This document shows, in pieces, positions 15,188 to 22,456 of a DNA stretch of 27,600 nt. Under the pieces are notes generated by a model. It was not told the origin of the DNA. It worked only from the letters and a program-made list of their open reading frames with translations, and did not search any database. Both the position numbers and the translations under genes were made by a program. Source of the DNA: Verrucomicrobia bacterium UBA1200 (GTDB lineage Bacteria > Verrucomicrobiota > Kiritimatiellia > RFP12 > UBA1067); assembly GCA_002309765.1 (NCBI GenBank), contig DBXY01000031.1:41905-69504 (forward strand). Direction: 5' to 3'. The first letter of the stretch is position 1; the number at the start of each line of letters is the position of its first letter.

Positions 15188-18100
15188 ATGCGCTTTAACA
15201 TCGCCGCCGCCGCCTTTTTGTCTGCTGTTTCCGCCTTTTCAGAACCGGTCTTGACCGAAGCCGGACGCGAAATCCCGCTTGTTCAGGATGTGGACGTGTT
15301 GGTTATCGGCGGAACAACCGCCGCCGTGGCTGCAGCCCGTCAGGCAGCAGCCGCCGGAGCGAAGGTCTTCCTTGCCGCGCCGCGCCCTTACCTCGGCGAG
15401 GATATGGCGGGCAAACTGCGTTTACGGTTGGAGGAGGAAGATGACAGCTCGTGCGAAATCTTCCGCCGCATTTTCACTCCGGAAAACAATCTCGGCGGAT
15501 CTTTGCCATTCACCTACACTGCCGACCAGACGGCGCAAAAAGCCCACCCGGACCCAAATTTCAAAAAACTCAACGACGGGCGGTTTGACGACAACACCCG
15601 TGACAGCGTCCAATACAGCGGTGATGTCACCATTACCGTTGATCTGGGCGCGGTTATCGAATCGCAGGAAGTAACCGCCGTCATCTACAAACGCGATGTG
15701 AAAGACGGATTCGGCACCGCCTCCATTGCCCTCTCCGGCAGCGTTGACGGCACAAACTGGAGCGCGCCCGACACGGTATGGGAAAGTTCTCCGGCGGAAT
15801 TTTATGAAGGGGCCAAAATGTCTTGGCCGATCACAAAGCCTTACCGTTACTTCCGCTTAAAATGTGTTAAAGACGAACATTATCCACGGCAACTGATTGG
15901 CGAGATCATGGTGCATCCCAAAAACGCCCAGTCCGGTCGGGCGCTGGCCGATCGCACTACCCCGCTCCGGGTCAAAAAAACCTTGGACCGGGTGCTGCTG
16001 GACAATTCGATCCCGTTTTTCACGGGTACCTTGGTCTGCGGCATCTTGACCGACGAACGCGGTCTGCCCGCCGGCGCGGTGATGGCCAACCGCAACGGAC
16101 GCCAGGCCATTAAGGCAAAGGTGATTATCGATGCCACCGAGCGGGGACAACCGACCCGGATGGCCGGCGCGTCGTCCGCGCCTTTCCCCGCCGGCAACTA
16201 CGTGTTCCGGCGAACCGTCATTTCCGGCGAATCTCCGCACGCCGAACATGTAAAGGTTTCGGAACAACTCGGCATTTATCCGGTGCGCGTCCAAGGCAAC
16301 CGGGAAACCGGGAAGATCGACGCCCGCATGTTCTTGTGCGACATCGAATTGCCAATGAAAGACGGCTCCGCCCGTTCGTTCGCGGAAGTGGAACAGAAGG
16401 TGCGCGACCTTACCTTCACCCCTACCCAAACCGAGGCCGCCGACACGGTGTCATTCTTGCCGCCCGACCATTTCTACGGCAAAACCCGTTCCGCGGAAAA
16501 ATGGTCCGGCGCAGAGCGTTTTGATATAAACGCCATGCGCCCCAAAGACGCCGAATGGATCTTTGTGTTGAGCGCCTTGGCGGATGCCCCCCGCGAAATC
16601 GCGGAAATTCTATCCCGTCCCGGAAACTTGATGCGGATTGGCGAGCGGGTCGGCAAAGCCGCCGCCGAATTGGCAAAAACACGTCCCAATGTCCAAAAAG
16701 TAACCTTGTCCGGCAAACCGACGGAAAACACCGCCGTTAAGGTCGGCGAACACACCAAGCCATTGCCGCAGTATCTGGTAAACACCTCCGGAACGGTCAG
16801 CGCCGCGCCGCGGGATTTGCCGGTGTTGGCCGAGTGCGACGTATTGGTGGCCGGGGCCGGAACCGGCGGCGGACCGGCGGGTATCGCCGCAGCCCGTTTC
16901 GGAGCAAAGACCATTGTTTGCGAATACCTTTATCAAATGGGCGGAGTCCAGACGGACGGTCTGATCGGCTCATACTATTGGGGCAACCGCGTTGGATTCA
17001 CCTCGGAAATCGATGACGGGGTTAAAGCCACCGGAGCGGTGTTGTCGCAATGCAAGTCGGAGTGGTATCGGAAAGAAAACCGCAAATCCGGCGCTGAAAC
17101 CTGGTACGGCACGCTGGCGAACGGCGTGATTGTCGAGAACGGACGCCTGACCGGCGTGGTGGTGCTTACTCCGGACGGTCAACGCGGGGTTATCCGGTGC
17201 AAAGTGGCGATCGATTGCACCGGCAACGCGGAACTCCCCGCCTTGGCCGGCGAGGAGACGGAATTCATCACCGATGCCGAATTGGCGGTGCAAGGGGTGG
17301 GCATGACCCCGCGCAACATGGGGGCCAGTTACACCAACACGGATATCGGATTCTGCGACGACACCGATTCTGCCGATCTGTTTTTCTTCGCTTTGCGCTC
17401 CCGGCTCAGCATGGGAAACAATATTTGGGATCAGGCGCAGGTGGTCAACAGCCGCGAACGCCGCCGCATGGTCGGAGCGTTTTACATGTCGCCGCTCGAC
17501 GTCGTGAACGAGCGCACTTACCCCGATGTCGTGGTGCAAACCTTCAGCAACTTCGATTCGCACGGCGAAACCGTGCACGAACAATTCTTCATCGAAGATC
17601 CCGGCCACCACGGCATGAAAGTCAACCTCCCCTACCGCTGCTTCCTGCCCAAAAAGCTTGACGGCTTGCTGGTCACCGGCTTGGGAATCAGCGCCCACCG
17701 TGACGCAATGCCGATATTAAGAATGCAGCCGGACGTGCAGAACCAAGGTTATGCCGCCGGGGTGGCTGCCGCCATGTCGGTCAAGGACGGCGTTGCGGTC
17801 CGTAACGTTGACATTCGCAAACTCCAGCGCCATCTGGTTGAGAAGAAGATTCTGCCGGAAGAGGTTATGAAATGGAAGGATTCTTATCCCCTGCCCGATC
17901 AGAAATTCAAGGACGCGGTTGCCTCATTGCCGGATAAGTATCAGGGGTTGCAAGTGCTGCTGGTTGACTCCGCCCGCAGCATACCGTTGCTCCGCAAGGC
18001 GTTCCGCGATGCCGAAAACAATTCTGACGCGAAATTCGTTTACGCCCATGTGCTGGCATTGTTGGGCGACCGCGAAGGCGAGTCGCTGCTGATTGACAAG

Positions 18101-18592
18101 GTCAAATCCGACAGTTGGGACAAGGGGTGGAATTATCGCGGCATGGGGCAATACAACCGCAGCGTCAGCTGGCTCGACAGTTACATCATCTGCCTCGGGC
18201 GGTGCAAATCGGACAAGGCGCTTCCAGCCATCATCGAGAAGGCGGCGCAGCTTTCACCCCAGCACGAATACTCGCATTTCCGCGCCATCGGTTTGGCGTT
18301 GGAGGCAATCGGCAAACCGGACGGGGCGCAAGTGTTGGGCGAGTTGCTTAAGAATCCGGAAATCGGCGGACACGCCATCGCCATGGGCAAAGACATCCCG
18401 GTTTTCAAAGATTACAGCAACAAAAACGGCGATTGGGAACGCACTTTATGTTTGCGGGAACTTGCCCTAGCCCGCGCACTGTACAGGATTGGAGATTACG
18501 AAGGCATCGGCAAACGCATCATGACCGCCTATGCCCGCGATCCGCGCGGCGCGTATGCCACCCACGCCAAACTGGTCTTGGGCGAAAAATAA
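15188..18592 (+). CDS. Secreted tandem FAD-dependent oxidoreductase (FAD_oxidored) with discoidin-like insert and HEAT-like C-terminus
   Basis: A 1134-residue exported protein. Signal peptide (MRFNIAAAAFLSAVSAFS), then a first Rossmann-type module starting DVDVLVIGGTTAAVAAARQA (35-53). A beta-rich insert follows (about 120-244: DDNTRDSVQYSGDVTITVDL...GSVDGTNWSAPD...YRYFRLKC), which looks like an F5/8-type (discoidin/NPCBM) carbohydrate-binding fold, and the first module resumes to about 520. A second FAD module starts CDVLVAGAGTGGGPAGIAAA (550-569). After about 905 the chain becomes alpha-helical repeats resembling HEAT/PBS repeats (RSIPLLRKAFRDAENNSDAK...). GGAGG precedes the ATG. The first module lacks the third Gly of GxGxxG, so it may bind FAD poorly. 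The reaction is unknown; a secreted sugar or sugar-alcohol oxidising role is plausible. It lies 48 bp after gatC and ends before a bidirectional terminator. Confidence 0.85.
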   Translation: MRFNIAAAAFLSAVSAFSEPVLTEAGREIPLVQDVDVLVIGGTTAAVAAARQAAAAGAKVFLAAPRPYLGEDMAGKLRLRLEEEDDSSCEIFRRIFTPENNLGGSLPFTYTADQTAQKAHPDPNFKKLNDGRFDDNTRDSVQYSGDVTITVDLGAVIESQEVTAVIYKRDVKDGFGTASIALSGSVDGTNWSAPDTVWESSPAEFYEGAKMSWPITKPYRYFRLKCVKDEHYPRQLIGEIMVHPKNAQSGRALADRTTPLRVKKTLDRVLLDNSIPFFTGTLVCGILTDERGLPAGAVMANRNGRQAIKAKVIIDATERGQPTRMAGASSAPFPAGNYVFRRTVISGESPHAEHVKVSEQLGIYPVRVQGNRETGKIDARMFLCDIELPMKDGSARSFAEVEQKVRDLTFTPTQTEAADTVSFLPPDHFYGKTRSAEKWSGAERFDINAMRPKDAEWIFVLSALADAPREIAEILSRPGNLMRIGERVGKAAAELAKTRPNVQKVTLSGKPTENTAVKVGEHTKPLPQYLVNTSGTVSAAPRDLPVLAECDVLVAGAGTGGGPAGIAAARFGAKTIVCEYLYQMGGVQTDGLIGSYYWGNRVGFTSEIDDGVKATGAVLSQCKSEWYRKENRKSGAETWYGTLANGVIVENGRLTGVVVLTPDGQRGVIRCKVAIDCTGNAELPALAGEETEFITDAELAVQGVGMTPRNMGASYTNTDIGFCDDTDSADLFFFALRSRLSMGNNIWDQAQVVNSRERRRMVGAFYMSPLDVVNERTYPDVVVQTFSNFDSHGETVHEQFFIEDPGHHGMKVNLPYRCFLPKKLDGLLVTGLGISAHRDAMPILRMQPDVQNQGYAAGVAAAMSVKDGVAVRNVDIRKLQRHLVEKKILPEEVMKWKDSYPLPDQKFKDAVASLPDKYQGLQVLLVDSARSIPLLRKAFRDAENNSDAKFVYAHVLALLGDREGESLLIDKVKSDSWDKGWNYRGMGQYNRSVSWLDSYIICLGRCKSDKALPAIIEKAAQLSPQHEYSHFRAIGLALEAIGKPDGAQVLGELLKNPEIGGHAIAMGKDIPVFKDYSNKNGDWERTLCLRELALARALYRIGDYEGIGKRIMTAYARDPRGAYATHAKLVLGEK

Positions 18593-18607
18593 AATTCCGC
18601 GCAAAAA

Positions 18608-18644
18608 GAAACAGCCGTTTCAAAAACGGCGGTTTCAATCTTTT
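18608..18644. terminator. Bidirectional rho-independent terminator between convergent operons
   Basis: GAAAC-A-GCCGTTT, loop CAA, AAACGGC-G-GTTTC makes a 12-bp stem with one A/G mismatch (18608-18636). On the minus strand the stem is followed at once by TTTTT (18607-18603), a strong terminator for the operon ending with the phosphoribosyltransferase gene. On the plus strand CTTTT follows at 18640-18644, giving a weaker stop for the FAD oxidoreductase gene, which ends 15 bp upstream. Confidence 0.8.
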
Positions 18645-18658
18645 AAGCGGAGATTATT

Positions 18659-18694
18659 ATGCGCTTTTTCGACAGAGAACGAGAACTGGAGTGA
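18659..18694 (+). pseudogene. Eleven-codon stub of an archaeal-type ATPase (MRFFDRERELE) with intact ribosome-binding site
   Basis: After the terminator, GCGGAG and a 6-nt spacer precede an ATG that reads MRFFDRERELE and then TGA. That sequence is the classic opening of the archaeal-type ATPase/DUF234 family, whose members typically begin M-x-F-x-D-R-E-x-E-L. No continuation of the family (for example a P-loop) is found in any frame downstream; the next bases are repeat-like. This looks like the 5' remnant of a gene whose body was deleted, with the repeat patch at the break. A chance short frame cannot be excluded. Confidence 0.45.
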
Positions 18695-18710
18695 AGAAAT
18701 GAAGAATGAG

Positions 18711-18817
18711 GGATCCGTGATTAGGGGTTAGGGATTAGGAGTTAGCGGCCGGCAACTTGTCGCTGGCCGCTTGTCTAACCGTCAAACCAGTCAACGGTCC
18801 AACTCTCAAACTAACCT
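18711..18817. repeat. Intergenic word-repeat and hairpin patch (TTAGG-type words)
   Basis: The left part repeats the word (G)TTAGG/ATTAGG: GATTAGGGGTTAGGG followed by ATTAGGAGTTAG. A 7-bp inverted repeat AGCGGCC (18744-18750)/GGCCGCT (18765-18771) encloses 14 nt. The right part carries the complementary words CTAACC, CCAAC and CTAACC, so the patch has overall imperfect dyad symmetry. No coding frame is supported. The composition differs from the flanking genes and is similar in style, though not in words, to the palindromic patch at 27479-27600. Confidence 0.5.
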
Positions 18818-18821
18818 TTAG

Positions 18822-19349
18822 CTAGCGGAAATACGGGTCTTTTTGCTTAATCTCTTCTGGCGTAAGCCCCTGCATCTCGTGTGGGAAGACAATCCAACTG
18901 TCGTCAACGTCGCGCACAAAATAATCCGGCTTAAGGTTGGTGGTGTTTTTAGAGGGTTTCCAGTAAGTGCAGGCCAGACGGTATTCAATACCCAAATCCG
19001 TCAGTTTGACGTGCATTGCCAGAGCGGTTTTTCCGGTGTCGAAAACATCATCCACCACCAGCACCCGATCTTGCCGACCCAATGCCGCAAAGACCGCCTC
19101 CTCCCCCTCAAACACCACATTCCCTGCGTTTTCCCCGATCCCGGTATAGGAATAGCATTTGAGCGGCATGTGCCGCAGTTTGACGTCGTGGTAGGCTAAA
19201 TACTCGTGGATTGCCACCCCCACCGGAGCACCGCCGCGCCACAACGCCAAAATGCAGGTTGGATGCCATTGGTCATCATCCAGCACCAGCTTGGCCAAAC
19301 GCCAAATGTCGCGCAAATAATCGTTAGCCGACAGAAAAAGCTTCGCCAT
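18822..19349 (-). CDS. Purine (hypoxanthine/xanthine-type) phosphoribosyltransferase
   Basis: Type I phosphoribosyltransferase that joins a purine base to PRPP for nucleotide salvage in the cytoplasm. The 175-residue product has the PRPP-binding loop VLVVDDVFDTGKTA (96-109), an N-terminal segment ILALWRGGAPVGVAIHEYL (33-51) like that of XGPRT/HGPRT enzymes, and a C-terminal base-binding region with DYFVRDVDDSWIVFPHE, where the aromatic W and acidic residues suit a 6-oxopurine. The exact base preference is not readable. The ribosome-binding site before the ATG is weak. It is the last gene of the minus-strand operon, 14 bp after the Gfo/Idh/MocA gene, and is followed by the terminator at 18608-18644. 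Confidence 0.85.
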   Translation of the reverse strand: MAKLFLSANDYLRDIWRLAKLVLDDDQWHPTCILALWRGGAPVGVAIHEYLAYHDVKLRHMPLKCYSYTGIGENAGNVVFEGEEAVFAALGRQDRVLVVDDVFDTGKTALAMHVKLTDLGIEYRLACTYWKPSKNTTNLKPDYFVRDVDDSWIVFPHEMQGLTPEEIKQKDPYFR

Positions 19350-19363
19350 AGCCGATTAATCTT

Positions 19364-20563
19364 TTACAGACTGAAAGACGGAATCTTCAGCGTCTCGCCG
19401 CCTTTGACCGCCGAGAGATGGGCGTAAATTCCGGAAACCGTGGTGTTGAGCGCGGTAATCACGTCAACTTCCGGTTTCTTGCCCAACAAGATGGCACGGA
19501 TGAAATCGTCCATCAGATAACCGTGGCTGCCGCCGTGGTCTCCGGCCGGCACACCAGGCGGAAGATTCGGCTTCTTGCGCTGCACGCCCTTGACCAGTTC
19601 GTTCGGCCCGGCGTAGCGATCCTTGGTGTAGAACGCTTTCTGCCCCCAGCAACGCCCGATCTCGCCGCCGTCGGACGGGATGTCCCAGCAAACCGCCATG
19701 CGCGCCATACCGCCTTCCTCGGTTCTGAACAACGCGATCTCGGTGCCGAACGGATTGTTGTCGTAACGGTTCGAGCGGAGATAGCGCACCTGGGTACTGG
19801 GTTTGCCCATGCAGGTGACTTCGGTGAAACGCTTGTGGGTGACGCAAGTGTAGAACCCGTTGGAATGCGTGGGATAATACTGCGGGGGGAGTCCGTTGCG
19901 CCAACCGTTGTACGATCCGACTCCGCCAGTGGATGGCCCGTAGTGCCAATATTCGCCCTCGGTGTAAACCAATTCTCCAAACGCGCCGGCCTCATACAAC
20001 TTGCGCATCTCGAAACACTGCGGACGAAACGCGGTGGTCTCGTTCATCTGGTAAACCTTGCCGGAACGCTTTACCGCCTCCAGCAGTTTGGGGATGAACT
20101 CCAACTGCTCCCGACCCAAAATCGCCGGTACCGCGCTCGCCACGTGCAAACCGTGGTCCAGCGCCATAATCGCCAGTTCGACATGGCTCGGGGCGTCGGT
20201 GGCGATATACACCGCGTCAAGTTCCTTCTCCTTCGCGATCATCTCCTGGCACGAAGGATAGGTGCGTTTGGCCTTGACCCGAGACTGGAGCAACTTGCAA
20301 CGTTCGGGGTCCAGATCCGTGCAGGCGACCACCTCAACATTCGGATGGTTCTGGAAACCGAACGCCGACCCGAACGCGCACACACCCTCGCCGGCAATCC
20401 CGACCCGGACCTTGCGGTCGGAAAACGGCGTCCAAGCCTCGTCCGCCAATGCTCCGGGATCTTTTTCGTCAAACCCCTGGATTTTCTTCTCCTGCGCGAG
20501 CCCTGAAGCCGCTAAAAGCGCCGCACCCGCACCGATAAACTCCCGACGTCCAATACCACTCAT
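19364..20563 (-). CDS. Tat-exported Gfo/Idh/MocA-family protein with atypical active site
   Basis: A 399-residue NAD(P)-dependent oxidoreductase-fold protein. The ATG at 20563 is chosen because GGAGG lies 5 nt upstream and the product begins with a twin-arginine signal (GRREFIGAGAALLAASGLA); longer frames would overlap rsmA. The Rossmann motif is VGIAGEGVCAFGS (54-66). The usual CEKP catalytic Lys motif is replaced by VASAVPAIL (141-149), so the catalytic Lys is missing. The AVPA element plus YYPTHSNGFYT (229-239) recall GH109 enzymes, Tat-exported NAD-dependent glycosidases of this fold with a VPA element and a conserved His. It may therefore be a periplasmic glycosidase-like or non-dehydrogenase member. 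It lies 29 bp after rsmA and 14 bp before the phosphoribosyltransferase gene, an unexpected place for an exported protein. Confidence 0.85.
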   Translation of the reverse strand: MSGIGRREFIGAGAALLAASGLAQEKKIQGFDEKDPGALADEAWTPFSDRKVRVGIAGEGVCAFGSAFGFQNHPNVEVVACTDLDPERCKLLQSRVKAKRTYPSCQEMIAKEKELDAVYIATDAPSHVELAIMALDHGLHVASAVPAILGREQLEFIPKLLEAVKRSGKVYQMNETTAFRPQCFEMRKLYEAGAFGELVYTEGEYWHYGPSTGGVGSYNGWRNGLPPQYYPTHSNGFYTCVTHKRFTEVTCMGKPSTQVRYLRSNRYDNNPFGTEIALFRTEEGGMARMAVCWDIPSDGGEIGRCWGQKAFYTKDRYAGPNELVKGVQRKKPNLPPGVPAGDHGGSHGYLMDDFIRAILLGKKPEVDVITALNTTVSGIYAHLSAVKGGETLKIPSFSL

Positions 20564-20592
20564 TGCAACCTCCTTTTGTTTCCCAATGAATT

Positions 20593-21447
20593 TCAGGTGG
20601 TTGCCGCGGCATAAACCGTTGCCAACGACTCCCACTGCGAAACCGACAATTCCTCCGGTCGGATTTTCGGGTCCAACCCGCACTTTTTCAAACGCTCCGA
20701 CAACTCTGCGTCGGAACAGGCCAACGCCCCGGCCGCCTTGCGCAACAATGCTCCCAACTGTTTGCGCCGATGCATGAAGGAGAGTTTGGTCAGCTCAAAA
20801 TACCGCTTGCGCTCTTCCGCCGCCAGCCCGCACGGATGGCGGTCGAGCCGGACCACCGTGGAATCTACCTCCGGGCGCGGCCAGAAACATGTCGGCGGAA
20901 CCTGGCAAATGGCGGAAATGTCGTAATCCAACTGCAACCACACCCCGGCCTGTCCCCGGTGGGGACTGCCCTCCGGCGCGGCGAAACGCTCGGCAACCTC
21001 ACTCTGCACCAGCAGCACAAACCGTTCCGGTGCACCGGCGCGAAACGCCAAATCCAGCAGAATACGGGTACCCACCGAATACGGCAGGTTGGAAACGCAA
21101 GCGCAAAATCCCGGCTGCAGCAACTCGTCCCAATCCACCCGCAGCGCATCGGCGGCAACCACCAGCAAACCGGACGGATTTCCCAAAGCTTCGGACAACC
21201 GCCCCGCCAACCGGGTATCTTTCTCCACCGCCAAAACCTCCGCGCCGGCGGCCAGCAACGCCTCGGTAAGCACCCCCAGCCCGGGACCGATTTCCAGCAC
21301 CCGTTGACCGGCGACATCCCCCGCCGCCGCGACTATCGCGTCCAGCGAGTTGCGGTCCACCAGAAAATTCTGGCCCAGCACTTTGTTGGGATGGAACCCG
21401 TTGGCGATGCACCAGTCTTTAACCTGGGATGGCGAGGTAAGGTTCAC
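20593..21447 (-). CDS. rsmA: 16S rRNA (adenine1518/1519-N6,N6)-dimethyltransferase
   Basis: KsgA/RsmA dimethylates two adjacent adenines near the 3' end of 16S rRNA, a late step of small-subunit assembly. The GTG at 21447 (4 bp after the stop of the surA-like gene) is the likely start; it gives 284 residues and an N-terminus directly before the conserved KVLGQNFLVD (22-31). SAM-binding EIGPGLGVLTEALL (52-65), the acidic VEKD (74-77) and catalytic NLPYSVG (120-126) are visible. Longer frames that begin upstream overlap the preceding gene and add no family sequence. The ribosome-binding site is weak, so translational coupling to the upstream gene is likely. The surA-like/rsmA adjacency recalls the enterobacterial surA-pdxA-rsmA cluster. 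Confidence 0.95.
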   Translation of the reverse strand: MNLTSPSQVKDWCIANGFHPNKVLGQNFLVDRNSLDAIVAAAGDVAGQRVLEIGPGLGVLTEALLAAGAEVLAVEKDTRLAGRLSEALGNPSGLLVVAADALRVDWDELLQPGFCACVSNLPYSVGTRILLDLAFRAGAPERFVLLVQSEVAERFAAPEGSPHRGQAGVWLQLDYDISAICQVPPTCFWPRPEVDSTVVRLDRHPCGLAAEERKRYFELTKLSFMHRRKQLGALLRKAAGALACSDAELSERLKKCGLDPKIRPEELSVSQWESLATVYAAATT

Positions 21448-21451
21448 GGTG

Positions 21452-22441
21452 TCACTTCGAGCTGGGAAGTTCAAAAAACTTGATGTACGCCTCGGAACGC
21501 AACCGGTCGATCCACTCCCGGTAATACTTCTCGGCCAGCTTGGCGCGCAGACGGCTTTCCACATACGGCGCGGCCTCTTCAAAGGTGAGAATCCGCGAGT
21601 CCTGATCGTCGTCCTTGCGGATAATGTATCCGTAACCGTCGAGCTTCAACATCTCGGAAACCTCGCCGGGCTTCAACTTGTGGACCACTTCGGCGATCTC
21701 GCGGCGGAACACATCGTCGGGATTAACCTTTCCCCACGAGCCGCCGTCCTTGGCCTTCGCGTCGCGGGAGTACTTCTTGGCCAAATCGGCAAATTTCTCG
21801 CCGGATTCCAACGCCATCTGGATTTTGCCGGCGCGCATCTCCACCGAATCTTCCTTCTCCGCCGGCGGATCGAGAATGATCATGCTCACCGCCACGGCGG
21901 TTTCGGTCTGGTAACGGGTACGGTTGGCGTCATACTCCGCGCGAATCTCCGCCGGAGTCGGAGAGATTTTCCGATCCACATTCTGGTAACGCATCGCCGA
22001 GACCAACAGATCTTCCTCGATTGTGGCGCGCCACTCTTCGTAAGTGATCTTCATCTCCGCCAAAAGGGCGTGGAGCTTACTCTGGTCGTTGTTGAAACGC
22101 TTGGTCACAATTTCGCGGATACGCGCCTCTACCGCCCAAGGCTGGAGCTGCATCTTGCCATTGCGGGCTGCGACCAAAATCAGCTTGCGGTCGATCAGCG
22201 CGTTCAGGGTGGCGGTGTAAAGCTCGCGCAACCGGGCTTCGGTAATGTTCCGCCCCGCCGCCATCGGCGACCGGCGGACCTCGTCCATTACATCGCTCAC
22301 GGTGATCATCTCGGAATTCACATACGCCGCCACCCCGTCCAGCAGCATCGCGGGACCATGGGTCTTTTCGCCCCCGTCCGCAGCGACCGCAGCCAGGGCC
22401 AGCACTGAACACAAAACCATCGGCACTAATCGTTTCGTCAT
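21452..22441 (-). CDS. SurA-like periplasmic chaperone/peptidyl-prolyl isomerase
   Basis: Periplasmic folding factor expected to help outer-membrane proteins. The ATG at 22441 has GGAGG 6 nt upstream. The 329-residue product has a signal peptide (MTKRLVPMVLCSVLALAAVAA), a SurA N-terminal core (about 33-175: DGVAAYVNSEMITVSDVMDE...ALIDRKLILVAA), and a single parvulin domain (about 180-275: SMIILDPP, FADLAKKYSRD, GGSWGKVNPDD, KLKPGEVSEM, GYGYIIRKDD). E. coli SurA has two parvulin domains, so this is a one-domain version. It sits between dnaX (15 bp) and rsmA (5 bp). It is distinct from the unsignalled parvulin at 13939-14826. Confidence 0.92.
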   Translation of the reverse strand: MTKRLVPMVLCSVLALAAVAADGGEKTHGPAMLLDGVAAYVNSEMITVSDVMDEVRRSPMAAGRNITEARLRELYTATLNALIDRKLILVAARNGKMQLQPWAVEARIREIVTKRFNNDQSKLHALLAEMKITYEEWRATIEEDLLVSAMRYQNVDRKISPTPAEIRAEYDANRTRYQTETAVAVSMIILDPPAEKEDSVEMRAGKIQMALESGEKFADLAKKYSRDAKAKDGGSWGKVNPDDVFRREIAEVVHKLKPGEVSEMLKLDGYGYIIRKDDDQDSRILTFEEAAPYVESRLRAKLAEKYYREWIDRLRSEAYIKFFELPSSK

Positions 22442-22456
22442 AATCAACCTCCAAAA

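Noticed and set aside
18711..18740. Telomere-like or G-quadruplex sequence
   Set aside because: The TTAGGG-like words are irregular, with too few runs of three or more G, and lie inside a chromosomal intergenic gap, so they are better described as part of a repeat patch.
20564..20683. N-terminal extension of the Gfo/Idh/MocA gene to 20683
   Set aside because: It would overlap rsmA by about 90 bp, has no ribosome-binding site and would hide the twin-arginine signal that follows the well-supported ATG at 20563.
21448..21582. N-terminal extension of rsmA to 21582
   Set aside because: The extra residues are the end of the surA-like gene read in another frame; the family's conserved N-terminus starts just after the GTG at 21447.
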